This document shows, piece after piece, positions 34,835 through 43,664 of a stretch of 64,000 bases of DNA (position 1 is its first letter; the number at the start of each line of letters is the position of its first letter). Source of the DNA: Microbacterium schleiferi (GTDB lineage: Bacteria > Actinomycetota > Actinomycetes > Actinomycetales > Microbacteriaceae); the NCBI RefSeq assembly GCF_020781975.1, contig NZ_JAJGNI010000003.1:1-64000 (forward strand), given 5' to 3'. The position numbers were made by a program, and so were the translations under genes. The notes beneath the pieces were generated by a model that was given only the letters and a program-made list of their open reading frames with translations, had not been told where the DNA came from and searched no databases.

Positions 34835-36300
34835 GTGTCGCCAGCCCCCCGCGGATGACCGGATCCCGGCCCTCGTCGGGTCGTCCGGTCATCGAGAACC
34901 GCCCGCTGCGCTACCCCAACACGGCATCGCGGCCGATGATGACCCGTCGGGCGTGGTGGCTGCTGGTCCTCAACTTCCTGATCCCCGGATCGGCGCAGGT
35001 TCTCGCCGGTAGCCGTCGCCTCGGCCGGTTCGGGCTTGGCGCGACCCTCTTCGGCTGGACGCTGATCGCGGTTTCGATCGTCACGCTCCTGCTCTGGCAG
35101 CAGGCGTTCGTCGCGATCGCCACGAACTGGTTCGTGCTGCTCGGCGTCCAGGCCCTGCTGTTCGTCTACCTGCTCCTGTGGATCATCCTCACGATCGACA
35201 CCCTGCGCCTCGTGCGGCTCGTGCGCACCGGGTCGATCACGCGATTCGCCGTCGCGCTCGTCGGCGTCGGAGCGCTCGTGCTCGCTGGCAGCGGCGTGGT
35301 CTGGGCATCCGACCGGCTCGGGGGCGTGCGCGATTCGTTCGGTGCAATCTTCGCCGAGTCCGGACCCTCCGTGCCGCCGTCGGACGGCTATTACAACATC
35401 CTGCTGCTCGGCGCCGACAGCGGCGAGGGCCGCGACTCCATGCGGTACGACAGCATCTCGGTCGCGTCCATCAACGCCGACACGGGAGCCGTCACGATCA
35501 CCGGCATCCCGCGCGACATGGTCAACGTCCCCTTCGCGCCGGGCCCGATGCAAGACCTCTACCCGAACGGGCACACCGGTCACTCGGACCCGGTCTGCGG
35601 GTGGGGGAGTGGCATCAATCAGCTGCGCACCGAGGTGGAAGTATGCCGTGACGGCAATGCGCTGTATCCGGATGCCGTCGCGAACGGCTCGGAGCCGGGT
35701 ATCGAGGCGACGAAGGATGCCGCCGAAGGTTTGCTTGGGATCGAGATCCCGTACTACGTCTTCATCGACATGCACGGCTTTGCGGCTCTCATCGATGCGC
35801 TCGGTGGCGTCGACATCGACGTGTCCGAGCGTCTCCCCAAGGGTGGCGGTCCCTCCTACGACGGGCAACCCGCCGAGGAGTGGGCGATCGGCTGGATCGA
35901 GCCCGGTTTCCAGCACATGGACGGCGACACGGCGCAGTGGTACGCCCGCTCCCGCTACACCACGAGCGACTGGGACCGGATGCTGCGCCAACGCCAGCTG
36001 CAGGAGGCGATCCTCGCGCAGTTCACGCCGATGAACGTCCTCAACCGGTTCAACGAGGTGCTCACCGCCGGTACGGCTATCGTGCAGACTGACATCCCGC
36101 AGTCGATGGTTCCGTACTTCGCCGAGCTTGCCCTCAAATCCAAGGAGCAGCCGGTCACCACGATCGAGCTCACCCCGTCGGGCGTGGGTGGCATCGGCAT
36201 CATCCCCGAGGAATTGTCTGCCGACGACGTCGCCTTCATCCAGGACTACCTGCAGCAGGCGCTGCATCCGCCGACACCCACGCCCACGCCCGCCGCGTGA
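34831..36300 (+). CDS. LytR-CpsA-Psr (LCP) family wall-polymer ligase
   Basis: Transfers lipid-linked glycopolymers to peptidoglycan on the outer face of the membrane. 489 residues. A short cytoplasmic N-terminus and about four hydrophobic segments (about 30-165), more than the single helix of classic LCPs, precede the LCP domain (about 185-480): [23 protein letters not shown], the pyrophosphate-site [16 protein letters not shown] and [17 protein letters not shown] with its conserved Arg cluster. Position at the head of the polysaccharide region suggests it attaches the polymer made there. Confidence 0.9.
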   Translation: MSVASPPRMTGSRPSSGRPVIENRPLRYPNTASRPMMTRRAWWLLVLNFLIPGSAQVLAGSRRLGRFGLGATLFGWTLIAVSIVTLLLWQQAFVAIATNWFVLLGVQALLFVYLLLWIILTIDTLRLVRLVRTGSITRFAVALVGVGALVLAGSGVVWASDRLGGVRDSFGAIFAESGPSVPPSDGYYNILLLGADSGEGRDSMRYDSISVASINADTGAVTITGIPRDMVNVPFAPGPMQDLYPNGHTGHSDPVCGWGSGINQLRTEVEVCRDGNALYPDAVANGSEPGIEATKDAAEGLLGIEIPYYVFIDMHGFAALIDALGGVDIDVSERLPKGGGPSYDGQPAEEWAIGWIEPGFQHMDGDTAQWYARSRYTTSDWDRMLRQRQLQEAILAQFTPMNVLNRFNEVLTAGTAIVQTDIPQSMVPYFAELALKSKEQPVTTIELTPSGVGGIGIIPEELSADDVAFIQDYLQQALHPPTPTPTPAA

Positions 36301-36331
36301 GGCGTTCGGCTCGACGAAGAGGCTCCATTCT

Positions 36332-37423
36332 GTGACGACGACCTTGCGCGTGGTGCTCGACCAACTGGTCACGCCAACCGATCCCGACCTGGCGATGGCT
36401 TCGCGGGAGTTGACCCGTGCCCTGATCGCTGCCGCGCCACGGGGGTGCGAAGTCTCGGGGGTTGTCCCGGCGGCCGGGGACGACGCGCTCGCCGAGGTGC
36501 GGGCCCTCGAAGGACTCGCCGGGGTCGAGACCTCGCCCATCCCACGCCGCGAGCTGTCGACCGCGCTCTCCCTGGGGCTGCCCAGCGGCCTTGGCGGGGG
36601 AATGTTGCACTCGCCGACCCTGTTCGCGCCGCTCGTGCGTCACGACCGTGTCCACAATCACGAGCAGACGGTCGTCACGATCTGGGACCTCACGCCCTGG
36701 ACCCATCCTGAGCGCGTCTCGAAGGCATCCGTGGCATGGCATCGCGCGATGCTCAAGCGCGCTGAGAAGCACGCGGATGCGGTCGTCGTGCCGTTGCACG
36801 CCATGGCCGACGAGCTCGCCGAGCGCACGAAACTGCGCGGGCGAATCCGGGTCATCGCCGGCGCCGCGCCGGAGGGTTTCGCTGAACCGCGCGACGCCAT
36901 CGGCCGCAGGCGAACACTGGGGGTGCCTGAGGGCGCGGTCGTTGTCGACGCCGCTGGGGTTTCTGTAGACGAGCTCCGCGGGCTCGTTGCGGCGCTGCGT
37001 GCAGAGCTGGGTCGTGTGGCTCCGGATGCTCCTGTTGTCGTACTCGGCGACCTGAGCCACGCGCGGAAGCGCGACGTGGTGGTCGTCTCTGCGGCGGGCG
37101 CAGCCGACCGCGCGGCAACGCTTGCTGCGGCATCCGTGCTCGTGGTGCCAGGCTCGGCCCCTGTCTACGGCTGGCGCACGCTCGAAGCGCTGACGCTCGG
37201 GACCCCCGTCGTCTATGCAGCGTCGCCCGTCCACGGCGAACTGGTGGGAGACGGTGGCACGATCGTCGAAGGTGGCGCCGACGCTCTTGCAGCATCCGTC
37301 GCATCGCTGCTTGCCTCGGAGGCTGATCGCCGCCGCGGCACCACACTCTCGACCGACCGTGGGCGCGCTTTCTCGTGGCGGGAAGCAGGCGATCGCGTAT
37401 GGCAGTTGCATGCGGATCTCTAG
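36332..37423 (+). CDS. Glycosyltransferase, GT4 type
   Basis: 363 residues, GT-B fold. The N-terminal domain contains VVTIWDLTPWTHPE and RAEKHADAVVVPLHAMADEL, typical of family 4 retaining glycosyltransferases; the C-terminal domain shows the nucleotide-sugar region LVVPGSAPVYGWRTLEALTLGTPVV, where a conserved Glu in EAL contacts the donor. Start is GTG 36332, 31 nt after the LCP gene. Sugar donor and acceptor unknown; a role in the wall polymer is inferred from context. Confidence 0.82.
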   Translation: MTTTLRVVLDQLVTPTDPDLAMASRELTRALIAAAPRGCEVSGVVPAAGDDALAEVRALEGLAGVETSPIPRRELSTALSLGLPSGLGGGMLHSPTLFAPLVRHDRVHNHEQTVVTIWDLTPWTHPERVSKASVAWHRAMLKRAEKHADAVVVPLHAMADELAERTKLRGRIRVIAGAAPEGFAEPRDAIGRRRTLGVPEGAVVVDAAGVSVDELRGLVAALRAELGRVAPDAPVVVLGDLSHARKRDVVVVSAAGAADRAATLAAASVLVVPGSAPVYGWRTLEALTLGTPVVYAASPVHGELVGDGGTIVEGGADALAASVASLLASEADRRRGTTLSTDRGRAFSWREAGDRVWQLHADL

Positions 37424-37476
37424 TTCGCGGCTCGGCGATCCTCGTACGGTGAGCGAACTTGCGTCACACTAGTAAC

Positions 37477-40191
37477 ATGGCGCGATCCATAGGTCACACC
37501 CGCAGGCGGCTTCGGCGGATGGTGTTCGCCGTGTCGGCGACGGTGGCGGCGGGTGTGCTTATCGGAGCCGGACTCGTTGCGATGGCTCCTCCACCGCTCG
37601 CTGCCGCAGTCGATACTTCTGTGGAAGCGGCTGCCTCGTCAAGTGTTGACAGCTCGATCGTCAAGGCCGCGGATCTCAGCCAGTTCAAGCCCGGAAACAT
37701 CATCAGCGATGCGGTCTTCTTCAATTCCGCAACGATGACCGAAGCGCAGATCCAGTCTTTCCTCGAGTCGAAGGTCGCCTCATGCAGGTCGGGCTACACC
37801 TGTCTGAAGGACTATTACGTCCAGACGCGTTCGATCGCCGCCGATGCGATGTGCGGCGCGTACTCGGGTGGAGCCTCGGAGCGCGCGTCGCGGGTGATCT
37901 TCAAGGTCGCCCAGGCGTGTGGGATCAACCCACAAGTGATCCTCGTGATGCTTCAGAAGGAGCAGGGACTTATCACCTCAACAGCCCCGAGCGCCTGGGC
38001 TTACCAGGCCGCGATGGGCCAGGGCTGCCCAGATACCGCAGCATGCGACACCGCCTACTACGGCCTGTTCAACCAGGTGTACGGCGGCGCACGACAGATG
38101 AAGCGGTATGCGAACCCCCCAGGCACGAGCAACTACTTCACGTGGTACGCGCCAGGAAGGACCTGGAATGTGCAGTACCACCCCAACACTTCTTGCGGTC
38201 GGGGTGCGGTCTACATCGAGAACCAAGCGACGGCGAACCTGTACTACTACACGCCGTACCAGCCGAACGCTGCGGCTCTGCGCGCCGGCTACGGTGAGGG
38301 CGACGGCTGCTCCAGCTACGGTAACCGCAACTTCTTCAACTACTTCACCGACTGGTTCGGATCGACGCAGATTGCCTACAAGCTACTCATCTCCCGAGGC
38401 GCCGACATCTACCTCGTGACCGGCGCAACGCGCTACCACATCACGGCGGCGGACTGGCCGGCCTTCAATGCGGCGCTCGGTTCACCGGTTGCGGTCGGTG
38501 ACCAGCTCTTTGGGAAGTTCGCGGATGGCGGCGAGGCCACCCGGTTCGTCCGCGACACCACCACAGGTGAGATCTCCTATGTCGATGGTGGGGCAATCCA
38601 CAGGTTTGCGACATGCGATCTCGTCGCGCTGTGGGGCAGCGCGTGTGCAGACGTCACGCAGCTAGCCACCAATGACTTCGCCCTCTTCACGAAGTCGAGC
38701 GAGATGACCGCGTACGCGCGCACCGTCAGCGGGGGCAAGATCCACTCGCTCACCACCTCGACGCTCGTTCCATACTTCGACTCGGCGGCCCTCACCTACT
38801 TCACGGGTGAATCCGCACCCTACGCGGCCGTCCTCGCCGCGTCCGAGGTCGCCAAGCGGACGGTGAGCTACGTACGCTTCACGCCCGCAACGCTCGTGGT
38901 CTCCGAGGCTAGTCCAAACGTCTACCTCGCGCAGACCGACGGCCGCCTTCTGCGCGTTCCGTCCTGGTCTGTCACGTTGGACCTCGGTCTCGGTCGATCC
39001 GCACGCAGCGTCGCTGAGTCGGACCTCGTCGGCTACACCCGGTCGGGCGATCTCACTCGATTCGTGTCCTGTGAGCGGAACACGATGTACGGGGCGGGCG
39101 GGACGAACTATCGGGTGCCTAACTCGGCCGGCTTCGCCGTGACGTCGCTCGATACGGGGACGTGCGGGAAGCTCAGCATCTCGTCGACAGCTTCGGGTGA
39201 GCTATTCGTTAAGACGTCGACGTCATCGGACGTCTATCACGCGACGCAGGGCGTCCTGCGTTACGTGCCGACGATGACCCGTCTTGTTGCGCTCGCGGGA
39301 GGGACAGAGCCGAGGATTCTGACGGTCTCGGCGGCGGCGTTCGCCGACTTCACTCTCGGGGATCCGCATACGGTCCCGGTCGAGGAGCTTCACCAGTTCC
39401 CGGTAGGGCAATTCATCGTGAGCGCGTCCAGCACCAAGGTCTGGCTGCCGACTCGTGATGGTCGTCTACTCTATCTGCCCAGCTGGGACGTGGGCAGGGC
39501 AATGGGATTGACGACGACAGCGCAGCGGGTCGCGGATTCGACGCTCGTGGGCTATGACACATCCGAAAGCCTCGGGTGGTTCGTGATGTGTGACGGGGTG
39601 ACTTCCTTCGTCGTCGGGGGTGAGCGGTATGCGGCGAGCGGCGCGGAGGATTTCGCGAGCGTCTCCCTCGATTCGTCGCTGTGCGATCTCATTCCTGCCG
39701 CACGGACGGAGGCTGCTCCAATCTTCGTGAAGACCTCGACGGGAGCTGCCGTGTTCCACCTCGTCGACGGTGGGCGTCGCTACGTTCCGACGATGGCGAA
39801 GCTGGCCGATCTGGGCGGTGGCGCGGTGCCGACTATCCTCACGGTTTCCGAGGCTGCGCTCGGAGCGTTCCCGGTCGGTGAGCAGTACTTCGCCACCGGC
39901 GAGCTTGTGAAGTCCGCGGCGGACGCCGCCGTCTATCTCTTCGACGGGGCAGTTTTCTACTACGTCCCGTCATTCTCACGGATCCAGGCACTGGGTTTGT
40001 CTACCGTCGTGAGAACGGTGAGTGGCTGGCAGGCGTCCGCGGGAGCCGGAACTCTCTCTACCACCGTGGTGTGCGGTGACACAGTCTATGAACCGAGGGG
40101 CGGAGTGCTCTATCCTGCCGGGAGAGAGGCCGCGGCAACGGACACCGTGCTCGACGACATGCTGTGCTCGAGGCTTTCCACAGCCTCGTGA
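37477..40191 (+). CDS. Secreted lysozyme-like protein with C-terminal repeats
   Basis: 904 residues. Basic N-terminus and hydrophobic signal (1-40, RRMVFAVSATVAAGVLIGAG), then a Cys-containing domain (about 65-300) resembling transglycosylase/lysozyme folds: VMLQKEQGLI with Glu162 as candidate acid, a tract rich in Tyr/Asn and NYFTDWFGS. Residues 300-904 hold related units, e.g. VYLAQTDGRLLRVPSW (~482), VWLPTRDGRLLYLPSW (~653), VYLFDGAVFYYVPS (~818), alternating with VYHATQGVLRYVPT (~584) and VFHLVDGGRRYVPT (~757), suggesting a beta-propeller-like wall- or sugar-binding part. ATG 37477 gives the cleanest signal peptide. Exported; substrate unknown. Confidence 0.8.
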   Translation: MARSIGHTRRRLRRMVFAVSATVAAGVLIGAGLVAMAPPPLAAAVDTSVEAAASSSVDSSIVKAADLSQFKPGNIISDAVFFNSATMTEAQIQSFLESKVASCRSGYTCLKDYYVQTRSIAADAMCGAYSGGASERASRVIFKVAQACGINPQVILVMLQKEQGLITSTAPSAWAYQAAMGQGCPDTAACDTAYYGLFNQVYGGARQMKRYANPPGTSNYFTWYAPGRTWNVQYHPNTSCGRGAVYIENQATANLYYYTPYQPNAAALRAGYGEGDGCSSYGNRNFFNYFTDWFGSTQIAYKLLISRGADIYLVTGATRYHITAADWPAFNAALGSPVAVGDQLFGKFADGGEATRFVRDTTTGEISYVDGGAIHRFATCDLVALWGSACADVTQLATNDFALFTKSSEMTAYARTVSGGKIHSLTTSTLVPYFDSAALTYFTGESAPYAAVLAASEVAKRTVSYVRFTPATLVVSEASPNVYLAQTDGRLLRVPSWSVTLDLGLGRSARSVAESDLVGYTRSGDLTRFVSCERNTMYGAGGTNYRVPNSAGFAVTSLDTGTCGKLSISSTASGELFVKTSTSSDVYHATQGVLRYVPTMTRLVALAGGTEPRILTVSAAAFADFTLGDPHTVPVEELHQFPVGQFIVSASSTKVWLPTRDGRLLYLPSWDVGRAMGLTTTAQRVADSTLVGYDTSESLGWFVMCDGVTSFVVGGERYAASGAEDFASVSLDSSLCDLIPAARTEAAPIFVKTSTGAAVFHLVDGGRRYVPTMAKLADLGGGAVPTILTVSEAALGAFPVGEQYFATGELVKSAADAAVYLFDGAVFYYVPSFSRIQALGLSTVVRTVSGWQASAGAGTLSTTVVCGDTVYEPRGGVLYPAGREAAATDTVLDDMLCSRLSTAS

Positions 40192-40249
40192 CGCAGCTGG
40201 GAGCTGTGTTCACTCTGACAGCTGACTGCTGACAGGTGCTCCGGGCCGT

Positions 40250-41443
40250 TCAGGGAACGTTGCCGGCGTGCGTAGCGTCGATCGATCTCGTCGGAATCGT
40301 CAGAATGCCGAGGAAGAGCCCCGCCATGACCGTCTGCGCGCCAAGGCTCATCATGAGTGCCGCCGGGACCGCAACTCGCACGGTGGCCCCTGCGTCGAGC
40401 GGACCGTAGCCCTGAGTGCCCCATGCCGCGAGCTGGATGACGAGGCCGACGAGGCCGACGAGGAAGAGGCCGAGTCCAACCAATGCGAGCGCTTCGAGTG
40501 TCATCCGCTTCGCAAGCCAAGTGAAATTCCGTCCGCGCGGAAGACGGAACCCCTCGCGTTCCGCGTACATTTTGGTGAGGACGCCGAACAGTACCGATTG
40601 GTACCCGACTGTCGCAAGGGCGGCGAGATACACCTGGCTGGCCGTATCGAGGCCGATCGGACCGATCGAGGCCGGGCCCAGGAGCAGGAGCAGCGATCCA
40701 GCCAGACCGAGGATCAGCGCGATGATCCCGGGAACGAGGAACAGCCAGTTGGGGCTGAATATCAGTAAGAAACGCAGATGCCGCCATCCATCCCGCCAAC
40801 TGCGAAGATGTGGCGGGCGGCTGCGCCCGTCTTTCGAAAGCGTCGTGGGCACTTCACTCACCTGCAACCCGGCGAGGGTCGACTTGACAACCATCTCGCT
40901 CGCGTACTCCATGCCGGTGGTGCACAGTTCCAGATCGAGGATGGACTGCCGGTTGTAGCCGCGGAGGCCGCAGTGGAAGTCGCGGATCGGGGAGCGGAAG
41001 AGGACCCGGCCGATCCAGGTCAGCACAGGGTTGCCCAAGTACTTGTGGAGCGGCGGCATGGCGCCCGGTTCGATGCCGCCGAGGAAGCGGTTGCCCATCA
41101 CGAGGTCGTCACCGGCTCGAAGCCGCTCCAGGAAGGGATCCAGGGACGTGAAGTCGTAGCTATCGTCGGCGTCCCCCATGATCACATACTTGCCTGCAGC
41201 AGCCTCGGTTCCGCCGATGAGCGCCGCGCCGTACCCCTTCACGGGCACGTCGACCACGCGGGCGCCGTGCGACCGCGCGATCTCCTGAGAGCCGTCGGTG
41301 CTGCCATTGTCGGCTATCAGCACCTCGCCGCTAACTCCGGATCTGTCGAGGTATCCTTTCGCCTTGTCTATGCAGACCGCGAGCGTTTCAGCCTCGTTGA
41401 GGCAGGGCATAAGGATGGTGAGCTCGGTGTGGGGAGTAGTCAT
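40250..41443 (-). CDS. Polyprenyl-phosphate glycosyltransferase (GT2, DPM1-like) with membrane domain
   Basis: 397 residues. N-terminal GT2 domain (about 1-230): LTILMPCLNEAETLAVCIDKA, DNGSTDGS, MGDADDSYD with the metal-binding DxD, and RDFHCGLRGYNR. C-terminal part has about four membrane segments (about 235-385). This architecture transfers a sugar to polyprenyl phosphate in the inner leaflet, as dolichol-phosphate mannose or GtrB-type enzymes do. Second gene after the flippase on the minus strand, 33 nt downstream of it. Confidence 0.85.
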   Translation of the reverse strand: MTTPHTELTILMPCLNEAETLAVCIDKAKGYLDRSGVSGEVLIADNGSTDGSQEIARSHGARVVDVPVKGYGAALIGGTEAAAGKYVIMGDADDSYDFTSLDPFLERLRAGDDLVMGNRFLGGIEPGAMPPLHKYLGNPVLTWIGRVLFRSPIRDFHCGLRGYNRQSILDLELCTTGMEYASEMVVKSTLAGLQVSEVPTTLSKDGRSRPPHLRSWRDGWRHLRFLLIFSPNWLFLVPGIIALILGLAGSLLLLLGPASIGPIGLDTASQVYLAALATVGYQSVLFGVLTKMYAEREGFRLPRGRNFTWLAKRMTLEALALVGLGLFLVGLVGLVIQLAAWGTQGYGPLDAGATVRVAVPAALMMSLGAQTVMAGLFLGILTIPTRSIDATHAGNVP

Positions 41444-41476
41444 CGGGACCTTCGAGTCAATGCAAACCTCATGATC

Positions 41477-42709
41477 CTACCTGACGCTCTCCTTCCTACC
41501 CGGCCACAGACTGATCGCTGCCAGCAAGGAGGCTGAGAGGATCATCGCCGAGCCGGTCCCGATGACGGCACCCACTGCGCCGCCGAGCCCGATGCTTGCG
41601 CCGATCATGATCATCAATCCGACAAAGGCGGACGTACCGGTTGCGAGGGTGGATATACGTGCGCGCCCGATGGCTGCTAGGTAGGCACTGAGAAAGACTG
41701 AGAGCGAGAATCCAAAGACGGCGACCATCAAGCCCTGGGCGAGAGGTACCGCTCCGGCGAAGTCCTGACCGAAAACGATCGGCAGCGCCCACGGCAGGAC
41801 GGCGATGACAACGGCAGCACCTGCCCCAAGGAGAACGGTCAGCGTCAGTGTGGCTCGTCGAATGCTACGCGCGCGATCGGCGTGCGGCAGCTGAGACCAC
41901 TGAGCGAACCGGGGCAGCAGAGCTGGAGTCACCGCCTGCGCGAGCATGGACAACGGTGTTGCGAGAGAAAGTGCTGCGGCGAAGAGACCCGCGCGCGCGG
42001 GACTGTCGAAGACAGCAGCGAAGACCATCGAGACCTGCATGATGCCGTTCGTCGCGATCAGGCCAAGCGATGACCATATGAGAAAGTGCGCCAATGCTTG
42101 GGTGGGCGCAGGCCGTTCCTCACTGTCGTGCCTGCGCGCTGCTCGCCGCGCGCCGACCAAGCTCGCGAGGGCGAAAGCCCCGTAGCCGATCACCGCTGGT
42201 GCCAGTACCAGGGGTGTCATATGAGTCAAGATCACAGCTACGAGCAGCACGAGGGAGAGCGCTCCCGTGACGTTGTCCCACACCGCAACCGCCGGCACTT
42301 GGCGCATCCCGAATCGAACGCCGCGACCGAAGATATACCAGGACCAACTGATCGTCAGTGCGGCGACCATGAGTGGAGCTGTTCCGTCGCCCCCGAGAAG
42401 CTGGGTCGTGACGAGGGCGACAGCGCCGAGCGCCGCGCCCAGCCACACCATCATGGCGGTGAGCTTTTTGGCGGTCTGGCTTCCCGTCTGGCTCGTTCCG
42501 CCAAAAGCCGCTGCGGCATTTCCCGCTGCGGTGGGCCCCAAGAGCGAAAGTAGAATCGACACAGCGAAAGCGGTGTTCGTTGCAGCGAGAATGTCGGCGC
42601 CCAGCAGACGGCCGACGATCACGGTGTAGGCGAAGCGTGACGCTCCCTGTGCGATGGTTCCTATTGTCGAGAGGACCGAGTCCCGCAGTGCTGAGCCGGA
42701 GTCGGTCAT
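41477..42709 (-). CDS. Polysaccharide flippase-like membrane protein (Wzx/MATE type)
   Basis: 410 residues with about 12 hydrophobic segments and the charge pattern of the oligosaccharidyl-lipid flippase superfamily (FAYTVIVGRLLGADILAATNTAFAV near the N-terminus). Predicted to translocate lipid-linked repeat units. ATG 42709 is used; an in-frame TTG lies 9 nt upstream. Divergent from the GT2 gene at 42742 with a 32-bp gap. Confidence 0.8.
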   Translation of the reverse strand: MTDSGSALRDSVLSTIGTIAQGASRFAYTVIVGRLLGADILAATNTAFAVSILLSLLGPTAAGNAAAAFGGTSQTGSQTAKKLTAMMVWLGAALGAVALVTTQLLGGDGTAPLMVAALTISWSWYIFGRGVRFGMRQVPAVAVWDNVTGALSLVLLVAVILTHMTPLVLAPAVIGYGAFALASLVGARRAARRHDSEERPAPTQALAHFLIWSSLGLIATNGIMQVSMVFAAVFDSPARAGLFAAALSLATPLSMLAQAVTPALLPRFAQWSQLPHADRARSIRRATLTLTVLLGAGAAVVIAVLPWALPIVFGQDFAGAVPLAQGLMVAVFGFSLSVFLSAYLAAIGRARISTLATGTSAFVGLMIMIGASIGLGGAVGAVIGTGSAMILSASLLAAISLWPGRKESVR

Positions 42710-42741
42710 GGTGGCCAATGTTACCGAAGGAGGGGAGCGGG

Positions 42742-43638
42742 ATGAGCGAGAGTGAACGAGTCGACATCATGTTGCCGTTCTACGGGCGAGAGGATCATTT
42801 CCGCGATGCTGTGGCGAGCGTGCTGGCGCAAGATAGCGACCGCTGGCGACTCGTCATCATCGATGACGCCTACCCTGATCGTGCGCCCTTTGAGTGGGCG
42901 GCATCAGTCGCCGATAGCAGAGTCGAGGTGATCCGCCACGAAGTGAACCTCGGGATCAACAGATCGTTTCAGGAGTGTCTTGAACGATCGAACGCGACAT
43001 GGGTCACGATCTTCGGATGCGACGATCTGATGCATCCGCGTTATGTCACACGGATCTTGGAACTCGCCGAGCGATATCCGCATGCGGGGCTGCTTCATCC
43101 AGGTACCGAGATCATCGATGCCGAGGGGCGTCCCACGCGATCGCTCGTCGATACCGCGAAGGCGTTTTACAGGCCGCGCGGGCCGAAGCCGCTGCAGCTC
43201 TCCGGAGAGGATATGGCTGTAAGCCTGACTCGCGGGAACTGGATGAACTTTCCGGCCATCGCCTGGAACGGTGAGCTGGCGCGTCGCATTGGGTTTTCGC
43301 CCGGGTACGACGTGGTGCAGGACCTTGCCCTCGCACTTGACGTCTGCGAACAGGGCGGCTCGCTCGTCCTGGACGATGATGTCGTCTTCTCGTATCGAAG
43401 GCATGCCACCAGCGTTTCATCGTGGAAGGCAGTAGACGGAAGCCGGTTTGTTGAGGAGTCGGCATACTTCGGACATCTTGCTGACCATTTTCGTGCCCGC
43501 GGATGGCGCCGTGCTGCACGCGCTGCGCGCCGCCATCTCTCCAGCCGCATGAACGCGCTCACGACGGTCCCCGCCGCTCTCATGGGCAGAGATACGCGGG
43601 GTGCCGGCGTCTTGTTGCGCCATGCTCTGCGGCCCTGA
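42742..43638 (+). CDS. Family 2 glycosyltransferase
   Basis: 298 residues, GT-A fold. VDIMLPFYGREDHFRDAVASV, then IDDAYPD, and VTIFGCDDLMHPRYV carries the DD metal site. The C-terminal part contains a basic stretch (RGWRRAARAARRH). No membrane segment. AGGAGGGG lies 5-12 nt before ATG 42742, so the long in-frame extension back to 42580 is rejected. Lower GC and looser codon use than the housekeeping genes. Donor unknown. Confidence 0.83.
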   Translation: MSESERVDIMLPFYGREDHFRDAVASVLAQDSDRWRLVIIDDAYPDRAPFEWAASVADSRVEVIRHEVNLGINRSFQECLERSNATWVTIFGCDDLMHPRYVTRILELAERYPHAGLLHPGTEIIDAEGRPTRSLVDTAKAFYRPRGPKPLQLSGEDMAVSLTRGNWMNFPAIAWNGELARRIGFSPGYDVVQDLALALDVCEQGGSLVLDDDVVFSYRRHATSVSSWKAVDGSRFVEESAYFGHLADHFRARGWRRAARAARRHLSSRMNALTTVPAALMGRDTRGAGVLLRHALRP

Positions 43639-43664
43639 ACCCCAAGCCACGATGAACACCGGTC

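Noticed and set aside
41330..41338. GCTAACTCC word inside the DPM1-like glycosyltransferase gene
   Set aside because: Matches only part of the repeat's left end and no partner end lies about 80 bp away; chance occurrence.
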